Assembly: GCA_964494085.1 (NCBI GenBank)
Contig: CAZBQJ010000002.1
Coordinates: 186,001 to 250,000 of the forward strand
Direction of reading: 5' to 3'
DNA from: CAZBQJ01 sp964494085
GTDB taxonomy: Bacteria > Patescibacteriota > Gracilibacteria > UBA1369
DNA: 64,000 nt
Part shown: positions 7,978 through 16,177 of the stretch, piece after piece
How positions within the stretch are numbered: the stretch's first letter is position 1
Layout of the letters: each line of letters starts with the position of its first letter
Position numbers and translations under genes: made by a program
Notes under the pieces: model-generated
What the model was told of the DNA's origin: nothing
Seen by the model: the letters and a program-made list of their open reading frames with translations, nothing else
Databases searched by the model: none

Positions 7978-9327
7978 CTAATAATTAAGTTGATTTGTCA
8001 AGGTAATGTATTTTGCAATAATCTCATTTGGTGTAGACGAGAAGTTTTCTATATAAAAATTGAATTGTTGTCTATCAAGGATATGTTTCAAATCATTATC
8101 CTGCTTTAAAGTCAATAATTTTCCTTTAAGTTCTAAATCATGATAAATCTCAGTCCCATGGTATGGCCTATACCTAAAAACACTTGTTCTAAATGATGAA
8201 GGAGTTTTTAGAGATAGTTCTTTTAATGAGTATGCAAGTTCATATGTGTTCTTACAATCTAATTCCGTTTCTCCAGGGAATCCATAAATAAAATAACCTT
8301 TAATAGATATTCCAGAAGACATAATTTTGAAAATTGTATTTTTAATTAATTCGATATCTGAAGTTTTATTAATGCTTTTTAGTAAGCTTCTTGACCCGGA
8401 TTCAATACCAATGAATAATTCACTACAACCGCTTAATGATAATTTCTTTAGATCTTCACTGGTTAAATTTTTAAATGACATGACGTGAGCCATAGCTCTC
8501 CAATTAATCTGGTGGTTGTTAAACATTTCTGTCGCTCTTTCAACTGAATGTAAATTTTTCAAGAATAAATCATCTAAAACCCTAATGGAACCAATATTGG
8601 AATAAATCTCTTTTAAGTGAGTAATTTCTTTTGATACATCTTCAATATTTCTTTCACGAATACCAATATTTTTATTTTGAGATCTTGCTGCTGCACAAAA
8701 AGTACAATTATATATACACCCACGACTTGTAACAATCGATACCTCCATCTTTGAATTGAGATGATTCAAGACTGGTTCATTACTAAAAAAAGACCTGTCT
8801 AATGGTATATTTGATATATCGTGTTGGTAGTATTTCGAATTAATGTCAACTATAAAATAATTGCAATTCTTTGAGTGTTGGAATGGAGGCTCTTTCATTT
8901 GGTTATTAACCAAGTCACATATAATATTTTCTCCGTCCCCCATTACAATATCTATCTTTGATTCTGAATCATATTTAAAAATATCCTCGTATAATGACTT
9001 TGTAGATAAGCCACCAACTATAATATGAATATCTTTATTGATATTTTGAATAATTTTTTTTACTAAATGATGGTTGGTAGTAAATACATTCATTGCTAAG
9101 ACCTTGAAACTTCTAGCGTTAACCGTATCAATAATTTGATTGACAGGAATATTGTAGGCGACAGCATCAAGTAATTTGGTTTGAATACCTTGATTTATTA
9201 GTTTAGTAGCTATGTATCCTAGTCCTAAGGGAGGTAAAGAATCTTCATCATAACCTTCGACCTTATTTTCAAAGAGAGGTGTATTTAGAACTATTACTTC
9301 AGAATCTCTATCTAAATCTTTAGGCAT
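7978..9327 (-). CDS. B12-binding-type radical SAM protein
   Basis: 449 residues. N-terminal cobalamin-binding-like Rossmann region (about 1-160, with PPLGLGYIATKL and IVGGLSTK strands) followed by a radical SAM TIM barrel. The 4Fe-4S cluster motif CxxxCxxC is at about 204-211 (GCIYNCTFC), with a GIESGS strand and GYFIYGFPGE later in the barrel, as in B12-dependent methyltransferases and related enzymes. The canonical B12-binding DxHxxG is not obvious, so real cobalamin binding is uncertain. First intact gene of the minus-strand operon with the UDG-like and MazG-like proteins. The AT content is high relative to the housekeeping region. Confidence 0.8.
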   Translation of the reverse strand: MPKDLDRDSEVIVLNTPLFENKVEGYDEDSLPPLGLGYIATKLINQGIQTKLLDAVAYNIPVNQIIDTVNARSFKVLAMNVFTTNHHLVKKIIQNINKDIHIIVGGLSTKSLYEDIFKYDSESKIDIVMGDGENIICDLVNNQMKEPPFQHSKNCNYFIVDINSKYYQHDISNIPLDRSFFSNEPVLNHLNSKMEVSIVTSRGCIYNCTFCAAARSQNKNIGIRERNIEDVSKEITHLKEIYSNIGSIRVLDDLFLKNLHSVERATEMFNNHQINWRAMAHVMSFKNLTSEDLKKLSLSGCSELFIGIESGSRSLLKSINKTSDIELIKNTIFKIMSSGISIKGYFIYGFPGETELDCKNTYELAYSLKELSLKTPSSFRTSVFRYRPYHGTEIYHDLELKGKLLTLKQDNDLKHILDRQQFNFYIENFSSTPNEIIAKYITLTNQLNY

Positions 9328-9364
9328 AAATTCAGTTTATAAGCTTATTATTTTCATAATTTCT

Positions 9365-9481
9365 TCATGTATAATATTTATTAAAAGATCCGGACATTCT
9401 TCTGAGTTTAACTCCAATACTCTTTACTAGAGTACTTTTACCTACTCCATTCGGTACATCTATGGTGATAAGTTTACCCAT
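9365..9481 (-). pseudogene. Truncated P-loop nucleotide-kinase remnant
   Basis: A 38-codon frame starting at the ATG 9481-9479 encodes a beta strand and a Walker A (MGKLITIDVPNGVGKSTL) like the start of thymidylate or deoxynucleoside kinases, then continues briefly and ends at TGA. The rest of the kinase is absent. It lies 37 bases upstream of the radical SAM gene in the same orientation, so it probably was the first gene of that operon. The remainder of 9328-9667 holds no other recognisable gene. Confidence 0.6.
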
Positions 9482-9742
9482 AAATTAATAAACAAAGCAT
9501 ATTAAACTTTTTAAGAATATCTTGATTTGACATTATGTCAAAATACAACTTCCAAGATTTGACAAGTTACTCTAGAAATATTACTTTCGGTATAGGTGAC
9601 ATGGTGTCATCAGGATGTTTAACACAAACCCAAGCAAAGTAGGACAGCATGTCTTTCTGGGATTCTTTTGGTGCAACCAATCATGCTTATCAGCAGTTTG
9701 CCAACTCGGTGTGGGGCTAGATCAAAAAAAATAATTATCAAT

Positions 9743-10075
9743 ATGCGCAAAATTAAATTAAAATATTTTAGTCAGATCGAGGCTCTTTGCCTTTTGCTTA
9801 AACTCCCGGGAGACGATCGGGCGATTGAAAAAGCTTATGATCAGGTTGCCGCTTATGACAAACGTAAACACGCCTATATTTCCCTTCAGGATTTTGAAAA
9901 GGCAGGGAATGAATTAGAAAATGAACTGATCTCCACAAAAAAATTCATTACATTGTTGAATAAAAAAGGTTTACTCAAAAAAAATACTTTGGAAGTAAAA
10001 TTGGAATTCGAGAAAAAAATGAGCGCCAAGGAATTCAGAAAAAGATTAAAATTGCCCTCAATAGGAGAATTTTAA
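9743..10075 (+). CDS. Hypothetical basic protein, 110 aa
   Basis: Start chosen at the ATG 9743 (MRKIKLKYFSQIEAL), since the 25 codons before it do not look like coding sequence. The protein is rich in Lys and Glu and predicted helical (for example KAYDQVAAYDKRK, KLEFEKKMSAKEF). No recognised domain. It directly precedes the leader of comM copy 3. Confidence 0.5.
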   Translation: MRKIKLKYFSQIEALCLLLKLPGDDRAIEKAYDQVAAYDKRKHAYISLQDFEKAGNELENELISTKKFITLLNKKGLLKKNTLEVKLEFEKKMSAKEFRKRLKLPSIGEF

Positions 10076-10108
10076 GAAAATTTCACCTTTATTTAATGTC
10101 GCTGGCTT

Positions 10109-10135
10109 ATGCTGATCAAAATAATTCATCAGCAT
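10109..10135 (+). promoter_or_regulatory. Inverted repeat covering the comM start (copy 3)
   Basis: Arms ATGCTGAT (10109-10116) and ATCAGCAT (10128-10135) are perfect reverse complements; the 3' arm contains the first two bases of the ATG at 10134. Same element as at copies 1 and 2. Confidence 0.45.
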
Positions 10136-11697
10136 GCCAGTCCAAGTTCATTCATGTTTAATTCAGGGTATCGAAGGAAAACTTCTGGAAATAGAAGCCG
10201 ATATTCTTTCTGGTATGTCAGCCTTCACCATCGTAGGACTCGGCGATCAGTCGGTTCAGGAGTCTAAAGAACGTATCAGGTCAGCCATTCGCAGCACTGC
10301 AGTTAATTACCCGACTCAAAAGAAAATTATTAATTTAGCGCCAGCCTCGCTCAAAAAACATGGCCCATCTTTCGACTTACCAATCGCCATTAGTTTATTG
10401 GTTGCCTCTAAACAAATTAGACAGGAGGCTGTGGAAAAAACTTTATTAATTGGAGAGCTTGCTTTGAATGGCCAATTACGGCCGGTGAGAAATGCCCTTT
10501 CCATAGCCATTTTTGCTCGGGACAATGGCTGGGAAAAATTAATTTTGCCAGCCGGAAATTTTCAGGAAGCCAGTTTGGTAGAAGGGTTGGAATTATTGTC
10601 ATTCCAGAATTTGCAACAGGTCATTGATTATTTAATTAATCAAATCGAAGCTCCCGAAATTTCTCTAAAAACACCCCCGCCAGCTGGAGATTCTCGACAT
10701 GTAACATCATCGAAGATGACGCCTAATATAGAATCTGGCGCCAACCGCACGACCACCTACTATTCCGCCATCCAGGGCCAGCAGGAAGCCAAATGAGCTC
10801 TGCAAATAGCCGCCGCTGGCGGGCATCATTTACTGATGTATGGACCGCCCGGCGTAGGCAAAACCATGCTTGCCAAAGCCTTGCCGGAACTTCTTCCGGA
10901 GCTCCCCACGGAAGAACTTTTCGAAACCATTCGCATCCATTCCGCCGCCGATCAACCCACCGACCAACTGCTTCAACGGCAACGCCCTTTTCGCCAAATG
11001 CATCAGAGTAGTTCACTGAACAGCCTGATCGGCGGCGGAAACCCGATCAAACCCGGCGAAATTTCCCTGGCTCATCGGGGCGTTTTATTCATGGATGAAT
11101 TTCCGGAATTTCCGCGCACCATCATCGAATCTCTCCGTCAGCCTCTGGAAGATCGTCAAATCCATCTTTCCCGTACCGGTCAACAGGTGACTTTCCCTGC
11201 TAATTTTACACTAATCGCTGCCATGAACCCCTGTCCTTGTGGATTCTCTGGTGACCCGGAAAAAGAATGCCTATGTTCGCCTACCCAGATCAAAAAATAT
11301 CGTCAAAAACTATCCGGGCCGATATTGGACAGACTGGATTTGCTGGTCAGCCTACCTAAAATCAATCTCAATCTGATCAATGGAGTCCAGCCAAATCAGC
11401 CCATCGGACAAATCCAACAGTCCATAAAAGCCGCTAGAGAAAGACAATTATATCGCTATCGTAGCCAAGCAATTCGCCAAAATTCCGATCTCAATTCAGT
11501 CCATCTGGGGCAGCATTTGTCTTTGAACAACCAGGCTCAAGATTATTTGAAAATTATCAGTGAGAGAACTTTGCTGTCGGCCCGGGCTCAAACCCAGCTA
11601 TTGCGCGTCGCCTTGACTATCGCTGACCTCAAAGGACAAGATCAGATCAGCATCTGGAATTAGCTGAAGCCTACCAATTTAAAGCTATCAATATTTG
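10134..11697 (+). pseudogene. comM: comM copy 3, inactivated by a nonsense codon and a 3' frameshift
   Basis: Closely similar to the intact comM throughout. Two lesions: the codon corresponding to CGG (Arg) in QREAKRAL is TGA here (10794-10796), and near 11650 a frame change makes the frame end at TAG (11661-11663), whereas the conserved ending (ELAEAYQFKA) continues in another frame to about 11697. The linker before the AAA+ core also carries an extra segment of about 20 residues. Downstream of the stop the reading frame is open from an ATG at 10836, which begins at Walker A, so a truncated ATPase fragment could still be made, but function is unlikely. Confidence 0.85.
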
Positions 11698-11774
11698 ATT
11701 TTTTGGAGAATATATGCGAAAATCGGCCCAATCTCGGATAATGATCCTTGATTAGATAGAAAAGGAGTTCTCCA

Positions 11775-12011
11775 ATGCGCAAGGTATTTGTTGGCATCAT
11801 CGGTTTGGGTATCATCGGGCTCTTCGCTTCGGTCAGCCAGGCCGACAACGACACTGTCTCGCAGCAATCATTCTCCCCGACAGTCGATCAGGGCGGCCGA
11901 AAACCTTTTCGACAATTTGGTCCAGACTCTTACAAAGGTGTCTGCACCAAAACTATTCATTTGTATTTGACAAATGATATCCCCCATTTTTTCTTGCAAC
12001 CGAAAGAGTGA
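11775..12011 (+). CDS. Small secreted protein, unknown function
   Basis: 78 residues starting with a typical signal peptide: MRK, a hydrophobic core rich in Ile and Gly, and a cut site after VSQA (about residue 23). An AAGGAG ribosome binding site lies eight bases before the ATG. The mature part is short, polar and carries one Cys. Composition is richer in GC and the codon choice differs from the AT-rich genes to the left. No family recognised; the last 25 codons look less constrained and the protein may be truncated. Confidence 0.5.
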   Translation: MRKVFVGIIGLGIIGLFASVSQADNDTVSQQSFSPTVDQGGRKPFRQFGPDSYKGVCTKTIHLYLTNDIPHFFLQPKE

Positions 12012-12117
12012 GGCTCTTCAAACTAAAATTTTCAGTAATTGCTTTACCAATTCTCCCCGCCCTTGTATAATTCGAACCGCTGGTTCCAGACGTCACAGCT
12101 ACATTCTAAGTAAAAAT

Positions 12118-13371
12118 ATGTTTATTATCGAAGGGCAAAAGCAACTGCAGGGGACAGTTAAAGTCGGCGGTTCCAAAAATGCCGTTCTGCCAATCATTTG
12201 TGCCGCGCTGCTCACCAAGGAAAAAGTTACTCTGCACAATGTTCCCAAGATCAGCGATGTCGGAGCTATGTTGAAAATCCTCGAATCGATGGGAGTCAAA
12301 ACCGGCTTTACCGACCACACGATTACCATTGAAGCCCACAATCTCTCCAATAGCAAAATTGAGGAATCATTGGTCAATAAAATGCGCGCTTCCATCCTCT
12401 TATTCGGTCCCGTTTTGGCGCGCCTCGGTGAACTCGACCTCAGTTTCCCCGGCGGTTGCGTGCTCGGCAAACGTTCCGCTCATGCTCACACTTATGCCCT
12501 GCAACACCTCGGCGCCGAAGTGATTCGTTCCGATACCCGCATTCATTTGCGTACCAAAAAACTGACTGCCGCCAAAGTTTTGATGCCGGAAATGTCCGTA
12601 ACTGCCAGTGAAAATGCCATTATGATGGCCGTGCTGGCGCCCGGCCACACTGAATTGAAATTAGTCGCCGCCGAACCGCATGTCCAGGATCTCTGTCATT
12701 TCCTCAATTCCATGGGCGCCAAAATCAAAGGCATCGGTACCCACTATCTGGAAATCGAGGGCGTCACTCACCTCCACGGTACCGAATACACAGTTACCGG
12801 CGATTATTTGGAGGCTGGTACCTTCGCCATAGCGGGTCTGATCACCGGAGGTGAAGTCCGCATCGAAGGGATTCCCACCCATCAACTCGATAGTTTTTGG
12901 CAAAAATTGGACGAAATGGGCGCTCGCTACCTGTTGGAAGAAAACGCCGTTACCATTCGACCGACTAAAACCCTCCACGCCCCAACCCCGCTTCGCACTG
13001 CTGTTTACCCATCATTCGCCACTGACCTCCAAGCTCCTTTCTCAGTTTTACTCACCCAGGCTGAAGGTGAATCACAAATTTTTGAAACCCTTTTTGAAGG
13101 GCGACTCAATTACCTTTTTGAACTGGAAAAAATGGGCGCTCAAATCGAAATGCTCAATCCCCACCAGGCTAAAATTCATGGTAAAGCCCGCTTACGCGGC
13201 AAGCCCATCGCCTCTATCGATATTCGTGCCGGAGCAGCCATGGTGCTGGCCGGTCTGATCGCCGAAGGCATTACAGAAATCTCCAATACCAATTATGTCG
13301 ACCGTGGCTACGAGGATTTGGAAGGCAAGCTAACTGCTCTCGGAGCAAAAATTACCCGTGTGGAGATCTAA
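12118..13371 (+). CDS. murA: UDP-N-acetylglucosamine 1-carboxyvinyltransferase
   Basis: 417 residues, normal length. Transfers enolpyruvate from PEP to UDP-GlcNAc, the first committed step of peptidoglycan synthesis, in the cytoplasm. Key residues: GGSKNA with Lys20/Asn21, the flexible-loop Cys at about 114 (PGGCVLGKR), FATDLQAP with the catalytic Asp, and RAGAAMVLAG with the C-terminal Arg. The loop normally reads RPVD after the Cys, here RSAH. Start taken at the ATG 12118 because the family begins with MxIxGG-like sequence at this point; an open frame extends further upstream without homology. Confidence 0.95.
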   Translation: MFIIEGQKQLQGTVKVGGSKNAVLPIICAALLTKEKVTLHNVPKISDVGAMLKILESMGVKTGFTDHTITIEAHNLSNSKIEESLVNKMRASILLFGPVLARLGELDLSFPGGCVLGKRSAHAHTYALQHLGAEVIRSDTRIHLRTKKLTAAKVLMPEMSVTASENAIMMAVLAPGHTELKLVAAEPHVQDLCHFLNSMGAKIKGIGTHYLEIEGVTHLHGTEYTVTGDYLEAGTFAIAGLITGGEVRIEGIPTHQLDSFWQKLDEMGARYLLEENAVTIRPTKTLHAPTPLRTAVYPSFATDLQAPFSVLLTQAEGESQIFETLFEGRLNYLFELEKMGAQIEMLNPHQAKIHGKARLRGKPIASIDIRAGAAMVLAGLIAEGITEISNTNYVDRGYEDLEGKLTALGAKITRVEI

Positions 13372-13382
13372 ATTGCCTCAGT

Positions 13383-14252
13383 CTAAGCACTCGTCCAAGA
13401 AATTTTCCCTTCAGTATCGACCGAACCCTCTACCGTGCCATCGATATCAGTTCTATAAACAGTTGCTCCAATCATTCTGAAATTTTCCAAAGTTCCAGGA
13501 AAAGGATGCCCAAATTTATTCTCTATTCCACAGGAAATCACTGCCCAGGAAGGTTTAATCCTTTCCAAAAATGGTAGAGTACTACTGGTTTTCGATCCAT
13601 GATGACCGGCTTTCAAAATATCCGCATGCAAATGCAATTCCGCATGTTTCAGAACTTCTGTTTCTTTTTCCTGCTCTAAATCACCGCTAAAAAAGGCTTT
13701 GTATTTACCATAAATCAATCGATAGACGATCGAGCTGTTATTGATATTATTCATTCCTCGCCCTCGCAAATCTTCCCAGGGATAAATCAAATCCACACCG
13801 ATTTTACCGAATTTATAATCATCTTTCCCAAAAATATAAATGGGCCGGATACCCCTGGCAGCAATTAACTGTCGTAAATTGTCATAACCGGCGTATTCGT
13901 ATTTCACCCCGGTTAGCATGATATTTTTGACCTGATAACGTTTTAATACCTCTACCAAACCGTTGATATGGTCAGCATGTGGATGACTGACTATGACCAG
14001 ATCAATTGTCCTCTCATAAAAGGGCATTTCTTTACTGAGTTGCTCAATCACACTATTGTCAGGGCCCCCATCATTCAAGATCCATTCTCCGGCCGGTAAG
14101 CGCATCAAAATCGCATCACCCTGTCCGACATTGAGAAACCAGATATGCAGTTTCCCATCCGGTAAAGCCGCCCCACACCAGATTGACAAAATCAGCACGC
14201 CAAAGCTAATCACCACCGCAAATAGCCAATATTTATCTATGAACTTTCCCAT
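13383..14252 (-). CDS. ComEC/Rec2-type metallo-beta-lactamase hydrolase, single domain
   Basis: 289 residues: one N-terminal membrane segment (about 9-30), then a metallo-hydrolase domain of the ComEC C-terminal type (LHIWFLNVGQGDAILM) with the metal motif HPHADH at 90-95 and later GHHGSKTSST. ComEC itself has a membrane channel plus this domain; here the channel part is missing, so this is either an extracytoplasmic nuclease helping DNA uptake or an unrelated phosphoesterase. It converges with murA, 11 bases apart. Confidence 0.85.
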   Translation of the reverse strand: MGKFIDKYWLFAVVISFGVLILSIWCGAALPDGKLHIWFLNVGQGDAILMRLPAGEWILNDGGPDNSVIEQLSKEMPFYERTIDLVIVSHPHADHINGLVEVLKRYQVKNIMLTGVKYEYAGYDNLRQLIAARGIRPIYIFGKDDYKFGKIGVDLIYPWEDLRGRGMNNINNSSIVYRLIYGKYKAFFSGDLEQEKETEVLKHAELHLHADILKAGHHGSKTSSTLPFLERIKPSWAVISCGIENKFGHPFPGTLENFRMIGATVYRTDIDGTVEGSVDTEGKISWTSA

Positions 14253-14300
14253 GGTCGCAGTCTAGCGCTCAGCCTTTGCCAAATTATTAAATACATCTAA

Positions 14301-14361
14301 AAAACCCCACCTTCTCGAATTGCGGCTATTTAGTTTCTGCCGCCCGGTACGGTGGGGTTTA
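14301..14361 (-). terminator. Intrinsic terminator after the LPXTG gene
   Basis: Ten-base arms (14302-14311 and 14351-14360) pair perfectly, with a GCGGC/GCCGC stem inside the loop. On the minus strand the second arm runs into six T. It lies just downstream of the surface-protein stop codon. Confidence 0.75.
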
Positions 14362-14388
14362 GTAAAGTTTTAAAACTTCCAGAATCGC

Positions 14389-15981
14389 TTATTTCTTTTT
14401 CTTCTTACGTGTGAACAAAGCGCCCAGACCCCCGGAACCGAACAGTAATAGTCCGAGTTCAGGGCCGGTCTTTGGTAAAGTCAGGTAGCTGACCAAACCT
14501 TCACTTTCATTTCCGGAAGCGTCTTTGGTAGTCAATTTGAAGTAGTAGAGCATATCTTCTTTCAAATTGTTGAAATCATAGCTGGTGACATCTTTGTTCA
14601 AGACTACACCTGGGCCATAAGTCGTTCCACGATCTGTAGAAAGATAGACCACAAAGTTGGCAACGCTGGCCATTTGATCTGCTTTGGTATTCCAGGAAAG
14701 GTTAACCATCATACTGCTGACCATCTTGGCCACCAGTCCACTAGCCGCATCGGCAATTTTAGTAGTAGATGTATCAGTAGGAGCCTCTACCGGGGCCATT
14801 CCATCAAAAGTAGTGGCGCTGTTTTGAACATCCATCAAATTTCCAGCGGTATCCTTTACTTTGATAGCAATCAAATTGAATTTTTGCGCTTTCATATCAG
14901 CAGTTGTCAAGGTTGCCACTGAACCGTTTTGACTAATGGAAACCTTGGTTACATCGGTAATCTTGGTATTGTCATTGGCATCTGTAATGATGAAATTCTC
15001 GGCGGCATTGGTTAGCAGTACTACCGGTTCGGAGAAAGTAACTTGAACTGTATTGGCATCATTTGCTTTCACGCTAACAAAAGTTGGTGGAGTAGTGTCG
15101 CCTGGAGTTGTATCAGTCGCAGCCGGCTTCAGAGTTGAACTGTCCACGGCATCTGTGCCGCTGAATACTGCTGTATCGCTGGTTCCACTGACAATCGGAT
15201 TACCGGATAAGTCTTGGATTTGAATTCCGGCGGTCAGGATGTATTTGGAATTTTTCTTTTGATCGGCAGTAGTCAAAAGGACTGTCTTGTTGCTTTTGTC
15301 TGTACTGTCAATTTCGGCTTTATTGATGGAAAGCAGGTTTCCCAAAAAGTCATCTTTGATAGAAAAGGCAGTCTCCGCCTTGCTGGGAGGAAGTTTCACC
15401 GCTTCGGAGAATACAACTTTAACGCTGTTCTTGAATGGGGCAATCGCACTGACTACCTTTGGAGCTACTTTATCATCAGCGGCCGGAGGTGTAATAGTGC
15501 CACTGGCCTTGGGAGTCGCACTGACTTCAGTACTATAAAATTCACTTTCATTGGCTGCCGCATCATAAGCCGTTACGGCAAAATAATAGGTCTGATCATT
15601 TTCTAAACCGGTTACTTTATAGGTCAGAACATCTCCTGTATCAATCGGGCCCAATGTGTAACTGGCAGTATCGGAAGCTACGGACTGTGTTCCATAAAAA
15701 ATCTTATAACCTTTCACGGCTAGATTGTCTGTAGCGGCATCCCAGCTCAAAGTCACCTGCTGATCGCCAGCGACAGCTTGAACATTTTCCACGTCAGACG
15801 GATATGTAGTATCGGTTTCAGCGGCTACCGTATTGCTTTCCGGAATCGGAGTGTCGCTGGCGTCCAGAGGAGTGTCAGCGGCCGCAGCAACCATGGTATT
15901 GGCCGTAAATGTTCCCAAAACCAGCAGCATAGCCAGAGATTTAACCAGGGTCTTTTTATTCTTCATCTTAGTATTTGTCAT
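14389..15981 (-). CDS. LPXTG-anchored surface protein with FN3 and Ig-like domains
   Basis: 530 residues. N-terminal signal peptide (about 1-34); fibronectin type III domain (about 58-155); two SbsA-type Ig-like domains starting at KVAPKVVSAI and TTPPTFVSVK; a second FN3 domain (about 410-500); then a sorting signal with LPKTG at 502-506, a hydrophobic stretch and a RKKKKK tail. Such proteins are cleaved by sortase between Thr and Gly and linked to the cell wall or kept in the membrane. No sortase gene is in the window. Likely role: adhesion or surface scaffold, inferred from architecture only. Confidence 0.85.
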   Translation of the reverse strand: MTNTKMKNKKTLVKSLAMLLVLGTFTANTMVAAAADTPLDASDTPIPESNTVAAETDTTYPSDVENVQAVAGDQQVTLSWDAATDNLAVKGYKIFYGTQSVASDTASYTLGPIDTGDVLTYKVTGLENDQTYYFAVTAYDAAANESEFYSTEVSATPKASGTITPPAADDKVAPKVVSAIAPFKNSVKVVFSEAVKLPPSKAETAFSIKDDFLGNLLSINKAEIDSTDKSNKTVLLTTADQKKNSKYILTAGIQIQDLSGNPIVSGTSDTAVFSGTDAVDSSTLKPAATDTTPGDTTPPTFVSVKANDANTVQVTFSEPVVLLTNAAENFIITDANDNTKITDVTKVSISQNGSVATLTTADMKAQKFNLIAIKVKDTAGNLMDVQNSATTFDGMAPVEAPTDTSTTKIADAASGLVAKMVSSMMVNLSWNTKADQMASVANFVVYLSTDRGTTYGPGVVLNKDVTSYDFNNLKEDMLYYFKLTTKDASGNESEGLVSYLTLPKTGPELGLLLFGSGGLGALFTRKKKKK

Positions 15982-16177
15982 AGAGAGTGATTTAGTTTGT
16001 ATTTTTTATAAATCTCCACATTGTAGCACAAAACCGAGGCTCATTGAAGACCTAAGTTAAAAATATTTTCTAATTCCAGGTTGACGGCAGTTGTGAATAT
16101 GTTGAATTCTGGCTCCCAGGCTTTCAAAATGCCAAATTATCAATATAATTCATAGGAATAAAGTACCAAAGTCTCAC

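Noticed and set aside
9649..9720. 23-codon frame (MSFWDSFGATNH start) with AGGA upstream
   Set aside because: Too short and isolated; no partner or homologue that I can name. May be a remnant.
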